DNA from: Phorcus lineatus
Taxonomy: Eukaryota > Mollusca > Gastropoda > Trochida > Trochidae
Direction of reading: 5' to 3'
Assembly (NCBI GenBank): GCA_921293015.1
Contig: OV121086.1
Location: forward strand, 45,463,402 to 45,527,401
Length of the DNA: 64,000 nt
The notes below the pieces were generated by a model. The model ran no database searches. It was not told where the DNA came from and saw nothing but the letters and a program-made list of their open reading frames with translations. Shown here piece after piece: positions 1 to 12,862 of this stretch; within the stretch, counting starts at the first letter, position 1, and the number at the start of each line of letters is the position of its first letter. The position numbers and the translations under genes are program-made.

Positions 1-933
1 CAGTTTCCCTTCTGATTTAACGCCTTCATTTTAAGATTATTGCAAATGTCTGTTTACCCAATAACTACAAATTATTTGGTTAAGCAATATGGATAAAGAG
101 TTAAACTCCCCCAGTCTCAGTAATATTTTCTATACAAAGATTGTGCTTTTGACGTTATTGTTTCAAGTAAGACGACTTTGGCCTCAATGAAAACTGCTAT
201 GATCATCAAGCACGGAGTTTTCGTATTCTCTATAATAAAACCACTCGGAGACTATGGCAGTGTCTTTTAAATGGAAATGTTACCCATGGACTTGCTTTGC
301 AGAACCTTGGCTTCTATAAACCTATGAATGACAATACAAACAAAGGTATTCATGTTTTATTAGAAAAATAGAAATTCAAACACAAGACATGTAAATGACA
401 GAATATCACACAAAGTCAAGTCATTGCCCCACAACGTCCTTTACCTTCTGACGAACCAAACAGTTCAGTTGCAGAGGCTTCGTTGACTCCAATCACAAAT
501 CTAGATAATAGCGAGTAAAAGTATAGGAAAACATTTTATCGCACACAACGTCATGAAACATCAAATGACTTATTTTTAGAGACAAAATGTGTAAGATCAA
601 GTTTCATTATGTGAACATCATGGGATAGATAGGACAGAAAACATGTATGTGGAAATGCAAACCTTCATAACTGAGAATGACATACAATTACATACAAATT
701 ACCTCCTGTCAAAGTTACAAAAGAATTTGAAATCGTTGACCATGTATACATCATTTTTGTAAGTTAAAGCATTGATGACTTATTTTTTTCCCATATAAAT
801 TTACATTCCGAGGAAGAGTCTTTGTATGATATACAAGGAAGCAAACAAGAAAAGGTAAGAAAAACTAAGATGAACAATTAAAAGAGTTCATAGAAACACA
901 TCAACCATACAGGACTGGTCGAGCTGTTGGTTC
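1..933. other. non-coding flank downstream of mucin-like gene 1
   Basis: AT-rich sequence with no ORF or repeat that I can support. It lies 3' of the minus-strand gene ending at 934, so part of it is probably 3' UTR. No convincing poly(A) signal was fixed. Confidence 0.4.
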
Positions 934-3402
934 CTACTTCTGATTACCGAGGAAGAATCCATAAACCAGGACCACGAGCAGACTGAGCCCAAAAGAGAGA
1001 GATATGCTGGTTGCACCCTGTAATACAAGGTTAGTTTTTTCAGTTATTCTGGTGGAGTAATATTGGCTTTTACAGAATGGACATAAAAGAGACTCTTCAC
1101 CTTTACTTGCATATTATTCCGACTTGGTCTTAATGTTAAGAAAACATAACTGTGTTGTTTATTTTTCTTACGTTCTCAGATGTTTTGGTACACTATCCTT
1201 TTATTTAATAGGCAGACACTATCGGTAAAATGAAAATTAGAGTTGTTAATTGTTGATGATTTTATTGATGCTTTTCACAAATTTAAAAAAAACACCCCAA
1301 CAAACCTGTGTTGTCGATTCAGTATTCCCTGTGCTTGTGACTCCAGAAGAAGCCGTATTCGCTGCCGTAGCCCCTGTACCAGTTGCTGCAGTAGCCCCTG
1401 TACCACCAGCTGCAGTAGCCCCTGTACCACCAGCTGCAGTCGCACCGGTACCAGTACCGGCCACACCAGTAGACCCTGTACTGGCTGCATCAGTAGCAAC
1501 AGTAGCCCGGGTACCAGCCGCAACAGAGGCTCGAGTAACCGTTGCTGCAGCACTTGCAGTAGAACCTGTCATGGTGTCTGCGGTCGTGGCGTCCGAAGAT
1601 GATGCGACGGTCAACCCTGATGTAGAAATGAAAATAAAATCAAAATGACCTAAACCAATGTTGGTTGTACAGCTTCGTACGTGATGTTAACAAATTACAC
1701 CCAGCTTGAATGGATATGTAACGTTATTGATTCCCCGCACGTTAAATAGTGCTCGATGCAATGGAGCCAAGGTGAAAGCAATGTCACGAAACCTTAAATT
1801 CATAGTATATAGACAAGGCTTTACACGCCATGCTAATATTTACGCACTTGCATAAGTGTTTCCTGTAACTTTTTCGAAATGACATGGCGAGGTCAGTCGT
1901 ACGAAAATGGATAGGGGTTCTGCGCGCATTGTTTTAAAACTTGCAAACTTTGGATAACAGATTTATGTAGATGACCCCACGACTTGCGGAGAATGGAAAT
2001 GCCATGCCCTGATGATTTAAATACGTCGACTTTTGGGTTGCGATGTTACCGTGCTGCCTGGTTATCATAATACTATTGTGATAGTTAATAGAAAGGGTTG
2101 AATGGTTTGATAAATGTGTGTACACTCATTCCTGGTTATACTATACAGAACGCGACACTTTGACAACGTGTCCAAGTTTTTAAAATATACGACTCAAACT
2201 GACCTATAATTGTCATTGAGTATGTTCTATTACAACAGAATACAAAATCGTGAATTGACGATATCAGTGCAAAACCTGCCGATACATATAGGGTACCTGT
2301 GTGTCCTTGACAAAGACCATGTTTATTTCATCTAGTGAAGTCGAAACATCGTTTTTATGAGTGGCGTAGTTACGAGTGAAATATTAACTTTTCTACCTCA
2401 TTCGATGATAGTTACAAGTGAAATATTAACTTTTCTACCTCATTCTATGTTAGTTACGAGTGAAATGTTAACTTTTCTACCCAATTCTATGTTAGTTACG
2501 AGTGAAATATTAACTTTTCTACCCCATTCGATGATAGTTACAAGTGAAATATTAACTTTTCTACCCCATTCGATGATAGTTACAAGTGAAATATTAACTT
2601 TTCTACCCAATTCTATGTTAGTTACGAGTGAAATATTAACTTTTCTACCCCATTCGATAATAGTTACGAGTGAAATATTAACTTTTCTACCCCATTCGAT
2701 GTTAGTTACGAGTGAAATATTAACTTTTCTATCTCATTCGATGATAGTTACGAGTGAAATATTAACTTTTCTATCTCATTCGATGATAGTTACAAGTGAA
2801 TTTTATTAACTTTTATAACTAATTCGATGAGATAAACATGGAATTTTTCAAGAGAAAGCAGATAGTCATTTGATATATGAAGCTTCAAGATAAAGGTTAT
2901 CGCTACTTTAGCCAGGCAGAATGTTTATTTCATTGACAGATTAAAGTATTTTACTCTGAATCATATAATAAAATGATCTTCTCGAGGGAAATGTTCGGAT
3001 AAATCTCCATTCCTGCCATAGATTCCCCTGTATGTTTGTATGATTGGCTTGTTAAATTCCATGAACCACCTTTGTTGACTACGACTTCTTCAGAAGTATT
3101 TCAGAAAGTTCCCCCAAAAAACTAAACTTTTCTGTAAGGTGTCACAATAGAGGCAGAAGTTTGTTATGAAAGAACCATCTGTTGCTTAAGCACTAGTCAA
3201 AGTAATTAATAAAGTTAGCAATTAAAGCCATGAGTGAATCCAGGAATGATAACAAACCTATCGGAATTTTAAAAAAATCGACACTGGAGATCTAGAAAGC
3301 CATAAAAAGTCCACCCATGAATGAAGCAGTTTCCACTCACCCGCGCATCCAGTCAGGACAAGAACTGCAAGAAGCGGAATCTTCATGTTTGTGGTAGTAG
3401 AT
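934..3402 (-). CDS. small secreted mucin-like Thr/Ala/Gly-rich protein, possibly GPI-anchored (paralog 1)
   Basis: Gene read from splice sites rather than one ORF. Coding exons on the minus strand are 3386-3341, 1616-1306 and 1017-934. Exon 1 starts at ATG 3386 and ends at a GTGAGT donor (phase 1). The middle exon lies between a CAG acceptor and a GTTTGT donor (phase 0). The last exon ends in TAG. The 146-aa product has a signal peptide (MKIPLLAVLVLTGCAG), a T/A/G/S-rich region (about 18-119) with 8-residue repeats of the GATAAGGT type at 73-102, and a hydrophobic tail (about 122-142) ending GNQK. The tail could be a GPI-attachment signal or a single membrane span. A CAG at 3405-3403 suggests a further upstream 5' UTR exon. 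The gene at 18.6-23.1 kb has the same exon plan and ends, which supports this model. I do not recognise the family. High Thr content suggests O-glycosylation (inference). Intron 1 holds a 42-bp minisatellite. Confidence 0.72.
2369..2831. repeat. 42-bp minisatellite, about 11 units
   Basis: Ten clear 42-bp units, each starting GTTACGAGTG or GTTACAAGTG, plus a degenerate eleventh, lie in intron 1 of the mucin-like gene. Variant units recur irregularly, as expected from local duplication. Because 42 is divisible by three, one plus-strand frame stays open for 150 codons, but this is a by-product of the period. No start context or splice signal supports translation. Confidence 0.93.
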
Positions 3403-6400
3403 CTGAAAGGGTCAACATCTAAAATATGTTTATAAAAAAATATGTACAGGAATAAGTAATATTTCCTAAAGTGAGAAGCGTGGTTTTCCTACGGTTGGTT
3501 TTAGTACACTGTTTTTTTCTGATTAAAACATCACAGAAGCGGCTCAGAGGTTCTGAAAGGGTTCTTAGCAAAAGAGGAGTATACTAGATTTTTTGTCTTC
3601 ACACCATTCCATCACATTCAACCGCTAGTCAAATGTAACTAACGTGGAGAATGTTCCTCAGCGCATCGTATTCAAGTGTAAGGTGAAATTTGACATTGAA
3701 TACTCATATCTGACTCATCAAATACCCGCTTTATGTCATCAGGTGAATGTTGATATGTAACGAGTGGAGCAATATACCCATGTCTTGAGAGACCTTCCCC
3801 ATTTGGGAAACAACAGATTCGTTAGGTAACATATCTTTAATGTGTAGCCTCAATAGCACTTGAATTAAAAGACACACATTTTATCAACTTTGCCAAACTA
3901 AATCAGTTCCTGGTTAGTTGCCACAAACAGTGTCTGATTCTTCACTTCACTTAGAATTAATTGATTTTTTTTATTACCGATATGCCCTTCTATTGCATTT
4001 TGGTTATAAATTGGTGTTTTTCAGTCCTCTAAAAATTCCTTTTGACCATCTGTGTTGTCGGTTGAAATATCTAAAGCAAGAACACGTAAATTCGGTTTTT
4101 ACAAATGGGTTGTAAGGAGCATTTTTAGTTATCAATGAACCGTTCCTGAAAATAGCATAGTTTTAGGAAAAGGATGACTATTCTAACATTAGATTCTATA
4201 AAAGGTATACTTTTAAACACAAAATTTCAAACGGATCAGAATTACCCATTGTTTGGTGATAAAGGGAACGTTTAAGAGACCAAACCGGAAATCTATACAA
4301 AAACGAATTATCATTGAAATACCTTGTATTTATGTAATCTAAATTGGTAGTAATACACCAATGCAAACGGTGTCTTTAGGATTGACCTTCTCTAAATTGG
4401 ACTAAATGATAAATAGGAAATACGCATTTAAAGTCCATTAATTGTGAAATAAATTCAACTTATTCTCTCAACATTTAAAGGATTCATACTCTCTTAAAAT
4501 ACAACATGAAATGTTTTTGAAATATGTTAAAAATCATTTCATATGGATACTATCAGAACATTCATTATCAATAAAAACTATTCATATGATGTGGAAAAAA
4601 GGTATAAAGATACAGATTATTACTCACTCTTTCGGAAAGCTGTTCCATATGTTTTGTTAGCAATCGCATGCATTTTATATTGAAACATGGACACGCCCAT
4701 TCCAAGACAAAAGGGATGTCCCCTTATTGATATCGAAAACCATCGTCGTTGGTACAGATCCAAATCACACGTTCAAGTTCCAATGTTCAAAAAGAAAAGT
4801 GATCAACGAAAAAAATCACGAATTTATGACAAATATCTTGAAAAATGTTAATTTAAAAACCTGAAATGTCCATAGCATTCCCTTGATATGATAAACATGT
4901 AATCGTCCAAATATTTTGTGTACATTTGTTTTCCTTTTTGTTTATTCCTTTTCTTAGCAACCATGTGAGGAGGTTAAGAGCATTTGAAACGTATATACCA
5001 TCGGACTAAATCACCAGGGAGACCAATTTATGATATATACATAGTTCATATCTATGACAACACATTGGAATGAAGACTAAAAGGTCTGTTTTCAGACATA
5101 ATCAACATAAATTATCCCAAGAAAGTAAAATTATCCTAAATATTTTCAAATGTAATGCATAAAATCTAAAACAAATAAAATTGAAATAGTTCAATGAAAT
5201 CCACACCAAAAGGAACGACGGTCATAATCTGAAAAATACACACAGTATTATCTTCATTGAGTTTCACATAATGCGATTTACCTGACAATGATCCATAACA
5301 CAGAAACCGGGTTTGAACGCGAAGACCTCTATAGTTATCCAAGGAGAAAAACAACGATTGCACTAAAATTGAATTTTTAGGACAAAATCAACGGTTATTT
5401 CGTATATTTTCTGTAACAAAAACAATTAACTTTAAGAGTCACTACTGAATCTGCCTTCTAGAACAATAAAAATGGTGGTTATGAATTTTAAAAAAAACTT
5501 TAATTGATTGATATTTAGATCACACGTAACACTACTGTTGTTTGTTCTATATAGTTTTATGTTGTGAAGTAAATTTAGATATAAAGAAAAGATGATATAA
5601 ACCAAACGTTAAAGGTGCATATGAGTTCATTCATCGGGCTATAAAACATTAAAATTACATGTCCGATGTTTTCATCAGGTCGTAGATATCAGACTATGAA
5701 TATAAGAAAAAAAGTCATTTAGATTATAATGTTATGCTAATAAAAAATTATCTCTTGTCCATGATAGCTCTTTGCATTCATTCTAAACACACTTTATATT
5801 TTTACAGTTTTACAACAATATATCGGCAAGGCAAGATAGTACAAGTTGTATGTATTTTTTTCATAAGTTCATGAGTGTAGTCGTTTCATGTCAAAGTCTT
5901 TAAAACCTAATGATAAATATCAATTTATAAATCAATGAATAGACTTCTCAATAAACGCAGCCAAAAAAAGAAACGCATGGATGAAATGCAATTTTGAAAA
6001 AGTTATGTTTCAAATAGAATCAATCATTTATAGAAGTGAAAGCTTTTTGTGTTCTAATGACGATGAATATAGAATATGCTGCCAGCCAATCACTAAAAAC
6101 ACCATGTTGCGTATATTAATCTAAAAAAAACCCACTGTTCTATAAAATATCTAAACATAAAAAAGAGCTATTCCCCAAAATAAGAATTGCAAATATATTG
6201 TATCTTCGTGTTTTTATTCTACATTTTACGCGTGAACACGATTTTAAAAAATAAATTCATATTGTTTAAAAAAGATGAAAATATCGCCTTAACTGGTTTC
6301 CAAATTAACAATTTTATTTCACTTCAGAACTGCGATAGAACTAGAAGGTTACTGTTAACATGCGCGTACAAAATTGTCACAGCATTGTCTTCAACAGATG

Positions 6401-7684
6401 AATTCGGAGGTTACTTGCATGTTATATTGATTAGTAAACCTCAGAGCTACAGGCAAACTCTTAACAGGTTTTAAATTGTACTATGAGACAATTGCTATGT
6501 TAGGAATTTCGGAGCAAATATGCCATCGTATTTTACAAATTGAGATATATGAGTAACTTTCCTAGAATTTAGTCAGTACTAAAACGTGTTCACTTTGCAT
6601 ACTACTGATAGATAATTGAAGTCTACAGATTTTGTAAAACGCATTGCGTCAATACCTTGGATGGTCATATGGACAAATTGTAAAAGATTAGTCGATTAGT
6701 GAATATAAGAACGTCATATGACATGACATACACCCAGGTGTAAGTATAAAGCAGTTTAACCACTTTTTAAAACAAAAATAGAATTGACAAACGTCACACC
6801 CTATCAGTGCCAGTAAATAAGTAATAAATATGAAGTCATAGTTTTTCGTAAATATATTCCAGACATAGCAAAGAATCTATCGACGTACTCGACAATCGCA
6901 ATCTAGTTAAAACTACATGTATTGAACTTCGTATTATATTACAGTTAGTTTTAACTAGATTGTCAATAATCGGGATTTCACAACGAATTCAAATCCATTT
7001 AAATGATTTTATATTATGATGTATTTTAATCATATTGAATGATCTTGGTCAAGGATGTATGATGGTGTTAAAATGGCGTTAAGAATGGTGTTATATTTCA
7101 GAAAACTTATGTATATGATATTTTAGTTTCAAATCTTGTTTCATACTATCAATTGAGTAATACTTTTATCATTACACTTTTACTTGAAGTTTTCTTCTAA
7201 TTCCAACAAGTTTTATGAATAAACATCTTCAAATCGCTTATTCCTTTTTCAGAAATGAAATGATCAGTTAGGTAAATAAACGGTTATTCAGCATATATTT
7301 ACTCTAAATTCCTACTTGATATTATCAACGTTCAACCCACCCGATGATGAATATAATACTGTATGTTTATTTGCATACTTCTTAAAATCATTCAGTTTGT
7401 CAAAGTTATGATCACTATTTCAGAATGCTAATATTGATATAATAGAGAAATAGGATCATTTAATATGATTGTGCAATACGAGTTCACGTATCATAAGTCT
7501 CCGGTTGCTATACACGTGTACAAACCTGTTTTGTAAAGAATACTTGGTAAGATTTGCTGTTTACAACAAATACTCAAAGATCAATATCTTCAGTGTTGAA
7601 AAACGATTCAATTCATTATATTTTCCAAAATATAGATATATCCTTTCTTTGCTGAGATATCTAAATGGATATCATGTCATTTTA
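3403..7684. other. intergenic DNA, no gene seen
   Basis: About 4.3 kb of AT-rich sequence. The longest open frames (65-95 codons) show no recognisable domain and look like chance. The only structure I noted is a 17-bp-stem hairpin at 6899-6962. Part of the 5' UTR and promoter of the minus-strand gene should lie just above 3402. Confidence 0.5.
6899..6962. repeat. perfect inverted repeat, 17-bp stem and 30-nt loop
   Basis: CAATCTAGTTAAAACTA at 6899-6915 is the exact reverse complement of 6946-6962. It may be the remains of a very short inverted-repeat element. No target duplication was recognised. Confidence 0.85.
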
Positions 7685-9950
7685 TATGGAAGGGGATGTG
7701 TGCCAAAAATGAAATCCTGTAAACTCGTAATTCGCAAGTTGTAACATGTCGTTCTCAACCATGCAATTCTCGAAAAGACAAGTCCAAGTATGCAAACCTA
7801 ACATTTCATTCCTGTAAAACTCAACTTTCTGTTCTCAACTTTACAAAGTTCAAATGTAATTCTAGAAATGTTAAAGTCGAAACTCATTTTTGTATTTCAA
7901 ATACGAGGGATATACACATTTAGCAATGCTACAAATTACGTTTTACAATTGGTGAATGAAAAATGAAGAGTTGTAAAATCAGCCTTTGGAAACAAACTTT
8001 TGCATCTGGAGTTTCACATGAGTTGCATGGTTATGATTGCAATGTTCCGAAATACATCTGTACACGATTTCGCATTGACCATATTTGGAAGTTTAACGAA
8101 GACTGCCGATGATTTCCGAAGATGATCGGTATTTGACAACAACGAGACCTCCCCTGAACCAAGCTCCATGCAACGCTGTGCAAGCTTTCTGGACACAGGC
8201 TCTTAGGGGGGGGGGGGGGGGGGAGTAGAGAAACGTTTATACGTTATAGGTCATGACAGATTTTTTATTTAAGAAAACACCCGCTCACAGCGTTGGTGAG
8301 ACCAAATACAGGCAGTTAATGTTCACGTCACTCACAAAGTAATTAGTGCCTGTTGTCAGATGGCACATGAAACTTTTGATATTCTATTTTTTCATACAAA
8401 CATTGATATAAAGAGCAAAAAAGTAGTTTTTTACCCTACGGGCCTGAAACACACTGGATAAAATTCAAGATATACACTACGTGAATCGATAATTAACTAT
8501 CAATTACGATACAATTGTCGTGTTTTTGTTGCTGTGCCACTTGTCTTGATTTTTTCTGATGCGAGAAATCTAAGTTGTACACCCCTAAGTTATACGTATG
8601 GAAATGTATAATCTTGTATTTCAAATAATTGTTAGAAGTTTAACATCTTGATGATAACAAAGGTATTTTGATTTAAATTGTATTTGATATCTGAATTTGC
8701 AAGAGCTTTTCGACTTAAAAACCGTTCGCTTATAATACGACCCTATAATAACTGTTGATCGGGCGGAGAGTTAAAAATAACATGTCACATGGTATGCCAG
8801 TCATTTTATTTTGACATGTTCTTCAATCAAAGTTGTTCAAACTGTTTGAAAAACGTCTGGTTTAGAACGTTCGTAGCTTTAAAACATGACTTTAAACGGT
8901 ATTAAATAAATGTTTCTTCTAACGGAATAATATTTATTGGTTAAACGACCGAATGAAAGACTAACAAAAGAAAAAATTATTCTTTTCAATGATTTTGGAA
9001 CTTTCCCCTTACTTTACGTTGCGTAGGTTATTTTTCTAACTATTAATTTGAAATAATTACATGCCCGTGTTTTAAGCGTAACGTGGGTGTACAATATAGA
9101 TATATTTGTCTTTGCGAGACAAGTATGCCGTTGTTTCATTATTCTAAATCCAGTCTCGTAATTTGGTGAGTTTTTTAAACCCTACCTTGGCTTAATATCT
9201 AACACGAGATTTTTTTATAGTGAATCATCTCGATGCAGTAAGTTGTGCAGAGATTTAGTGTCCAGTAAAGTCTAACCCAGAATTGAAGTTCATAATATTC
9301 TTTCGTGAGATAAACCTCGTGTAACCCTTACGAAAACAGTAGAAAAAATTTATCTAGATCAATAATTGACTAAGAACTTTGACAAAAGGTGGAAGTCGCA
9401 TGCCCAAGCTCCGCGCATTGTGGCGGACTCAACTCAACACTATCCGGAAAGCTTGCATAGCGTTGCATGGAGCTTGGATCAGGGAGGTCTCGTTGTTGTC
9501 AAATACCGATCATCTTCGGAAATCATCGGCCGTCTTCGTTAAACTTCCAAATATGGTCAATGCGAAATCGTGTACAGATGTATTTCGGAACATTGCAATC
9601 ATAACCATGCAACTCATGTAAAACTCCAGATGCAAAAGTCTGTTTCCAAAGGCTGATTTTACAACTCTTCATTTTTCATTCACCAATTGTAAAACGTAAT
9701 TTGTAGCATTGCTAAATGTGTATATCCCTCGTATTTGAAATACAAAAATGAGTTTCGACTTTAACATTTCTAGAATTACATTTGAACTTTGTAAAGTTGA
9801 GAATAGCAAGTTGAGTTTTACAGGAATGAAATGTTAGGTTTGCATACTTGGACTTGTCTTTTCGAGAATTGCATGGTTGAGATCAACATGTTACAACTTG
9901 CGAATTACGAGTTTACAGGATTTCATTTTTGGCACACATCCCCTTCCATA
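7685..9950. mobile_element. foldback-like DNA element with about 510-bp terminal inverted repeats
   Basis: The arms at 7685-8193 and 9440-9950 are near-identical reverse complements, starting TATGGAAGGGG and ending CCCCTTCCATA. Both outer ends are directly flanked by ATTTTA (7679-7684 and 9951-9956), a plausible 6-bp target-site duplication, although AT-rich. The 1.25-kb spacer has no long ORF, so the element appears non-autonomous. Each arm carries the same roughly 57-residue open frame (minus in the left arm, plus in the right), which follows from the inverted duplication and matches no family I know. The superfamily is undetermined. Two independent inverted insertions of one repeat are the alternative. 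Confidence 0.75.
8206..8223. repeat. poly(G) run of 18
   Basis: Eighteen consecutive G lie just inside the inner end of the left inverted-repeat arm. Its length in the assembly may be unreliable. Confidence 0.95.
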
Positions 9951-9956
9951 ATTTTA

Positions 9957-10490
9957 AAAAAATTTATATTTGAATTTCGAAATCAAATTTATTGACACTT
10001 TAATGGTATCTTTACAATCAGCATATATGCTCATATGATATTAATTGTTACCATCCCCGGGATAGTATTCTTTGACTATATGTACCGTTTTGAAGCAAAT
10101 TAGAGAACATAAATATAAACTTATACTGAATGAAACAACAAGGATATACTGAAACCTTAAATCATAAAATACTCTGTCGTGCAATGGAAAGCATTAAAAA
10201 ATGATGAATATTTTCTTAAAAAGTGTACTTGTAAAGTCAATAAGTGTAAAGACCTGAATTAAATACGGGGAACATCTGAACTCTTATCATCAAGGCAGAG
10301 TTATGACAATGTTTTTTCATCTATTTATCCAATGGCGGGATTTGATAGTAATCAAGAAGAAAATACGCTATGAATCTAGGGTCGTTGCACGAATCAGCCG
10401 TAACGATAAGGCTAACCTTCATGTCATCCTGAAACATTGAAATAAGAAAATCTAAACGACTAGAGGTTACCTTAGTGTTTTTTGTGAAAG
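9957..10490. other. spacer between transposons, nothing recognised
   Basis: AT-rich sequence with no ORF or repeat seen. It separates the foldback element from the tandem LINE array. Confidence 0.5.
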
Positions 10491-10548
10491 GGGCCCCATG
10501 GGCAGTGGTGAGGTTTATTAAAACATCTTGAATATCACACTGACATGT

Positions 10549-12817
10549 TCAACAATGTTCTCCTGTAGCTTCAGTTCCATAATGTAGTTTGGATTTTATA
10601 AGTGATTTGTATAGAACAAGTAGCATTTCTTTACCACTGCCCCATCTAGTGTGTGAGAACAGTTTAAGTATGTTAAGATCTTTTTTACATCTTTGTGCTA
10701 ATTCATTAATGTGTTGGTTCCATGTTAGGCATTTATCAAATATAATGCCTAGGAATTTAACTTGTGTTACTTGGTCTAGTTTTTCCTCATTAATATATAG
10801 TTTAACTGGTCGGCAATCAGCCTTTGGTGATGGTTTAAAGAGGATTGATATTGTTTTACTGGTTAATAATTGAAATCCCCAATCTTGGGTCCATTGATTT
10901 ACTTTATCTAGCGCTTTCTGTAGTTGTTCCGCTGCTACATGTTGATGTTTATGACTGACCCAGAGGGCTCCGTCATCAACAAATTGTGATGTGTTTACTA
11001 GCTTTGGTATTTTGATAAAGAGATCGTCTATCATGATATTAAAGAGTGTTGGAGATATTATGCTGCCCTGTGGGGTTCCATTTTCTAAGTCATAGTTGTC
11101 TGATAGTATGTCTTCTGTTTTAAGGCGGAAGTTTCTATCTGACATAAAGTCATTGATGAAGTTGAGCATTTGTCCTTTTCTACCCTTTTTTAAAACTTTT
11201 TGTATTAAGCTTGTTTTCCATACCATATCAAGTGCTTTAGTGAAATCTAGAAAGACTGCAACTGTGTATTTTTTGCTGCGCTGTGCTTCTCTCATCGAGT
11301 GTTGTAGTCTTACTAAGTTATCAGTTGTGCTATACGACTTTCTGTATCCTGATTGATTCGGTGTAATAAGCTTATTGGTTTCTAAATAATGTTGCAGGCG
11401 TTTAGTAACCATAGCCTCTAATGTTTTACACAGATTTGAAGTCAAGGATACTGGTCTATATGAGTCTGATTTGGTTGGGTCCTTACCTTGTTTATGTAGT
11501 GGTATGATAAGGCTTTCCTTCCATTTAGTGGGTATTTTTCCTTCTTTCCATATTTTATTGTATAGATCTAGTAATATAACTTTACATCTTTTCGGTAGGT
11601 GTTTAAACATAATGTAACTTGTTTGATCTAAGCCGGTGGCTGTTCCTTTTTTATTATTTATAACATTATTGATTTCAGATATGGTAAATGGTTTGTTATA
11701 CCATATATTTGCTTTATTGTCGTCCATTGCATGTGGTGTTGTATTTTTAACCTTTTCTTGAAATTTGGGTGTGTAGTTACTTGTTGAGCTTGCCTGTGCG
11801 AATTGTGTGCATATATTTTCAACTTTCTCTTGTTTATTTTGACTGTTGTTGATACATGGTATATGTGTTTTGGAGCTTTTACCTCTAAAGGCTTTTATTT
11901 TCTTCCATACTTCTCTTGAGTTTGTTTTAATGTTCATTGTGCTACATAATTTTTTCCATGATTGGCTTTTGGCTTTACTTTTGGCTTCAGTGACGTTTTT
12001 GTTATAGATATTGGTATCATCGTTTTTAGTACTTTCATTTATAAGTTGTGCACTTAAGTTTTGGAATATATTCCAGTTAGCTTTGTCAAAGTTCCAACTT
12101 TTGTTATTATGATTTTGATTTTGTTGAGTATTGTGGTTCTTTAAGGTAGTGAATAATGGGAAGTGATCACTTCCCCAACTGTCGTCATGAACATATAAGC
12201 TAGCGTCATTAGCTAAATCGTGTGTGATGATGCTAAGATCTATTGTTGTGTATGTTCCTTGTGTTAGTTTATGAAAGGTGGGTTCGCCATTATTTAGTAC
12301 TAGTAGATTATTATCTTCTAGCCATTCCTGAATGACTTTACCTCTGGGATTTATTCTGCTGTTAGTCTCCCAGAGACTATTATGCGCGTTAAAATCGCCT
12401 CCTAAGTATGCTGATGTATTGAGATGTGGTAGTAATTGATTAAGTAGTTCTTTTGTGATATTTGTTTTGTGGGGTAGATATATGTTGATTATATTGGTGG
12501 GTTTATATTTTAATATATTAACTGTTATTCCTTGTGTTTCTATGCCTTCAATGTTTATATCAAGAGGTTTATAATCAATGCCGTGTTTAACGCCAATGAT
12601 TAGTCCTCCATGGGGGATTCTTTTAATATCTGAGGGGTTATCCTTTCTAATGATGTTATAGCCAGGTAATTTATATTCCCTTTTTTTTAGAAAGTCTAGT
12701 TTCCTGTAGTAAGATTACTTGTGGTTGTATTAAGTTGTTTTGTAATAGTACTTTGAGTTCGGCACCGTTGGTGCCTAGCCCGCAAATGCTCTGCTGCAAT
12801 ACAGTGAAATCAGCCAT
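10549..12817 (-). pseudogene. LINE ORF2: AP endonuclease plus reverse transcriptase (one frameshift, 3'-truncated)
   Basis: ATG at 12817 opens a frame beginning MADFTVLQQS and continuing to LLQETRLS (endonuclease). An A8 run (12681-12688 on the plus strand) shifts the frame, and a single frame then runs to 10549. In order it shows the endonuclease motifs GGDFNAHNSLW, TTIDLSII and GSDHFPL, then the RT motifs YRPVSLTSNLCKTLE, FLDFTKALD, NGTPQGSIISPTLFN and FVDDG. FVDD replaces the more usual FADD or YADD but keeps both catalytic Asp. The frame ends a few codons after KLHYGTEATG, where the body meets the 72-bp repeat piece, so the C-terminal domain is missing. The motif set fits the Jockey/I superfamily. 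The element makes and inserts its own cDNA when intact; this copy looks dead. Confidence 0.85.
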
Positions 12818-12862
12818 AATTGCAAGAGGGGGTTGGATGGTTGTGGTTAAAGGTTAGAGTTT

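Noticed and set aside
1243-1648. Plus-strand frames of 119 and 132 codons over the Thr-rich exon
   Set aside because: They are antisense shadows of the minus-strand mucin-like exon, whose splice sites and paralog support the other strand.
2357-2809. 150-aa repetitive protein
   Set aside because: Explained by a 42-bp minisatellite with a period divisible by three; no start, splice or homology evidence.
3341-3386. Bacterial-type lipobox (LTGC) in the signal peptide of mucin-like paralog 1
   Set aside because: The gene is eukaryotic with introns, and paralog 2 has no Cys at this position, so lipoprotein processing is not supported.
8014-9621. Shared 57-60 aa ORF in the two foldback arms
   Set aside because: Conservation follows from the inverted duplication; no recognisable domain, and the frame has no other support.
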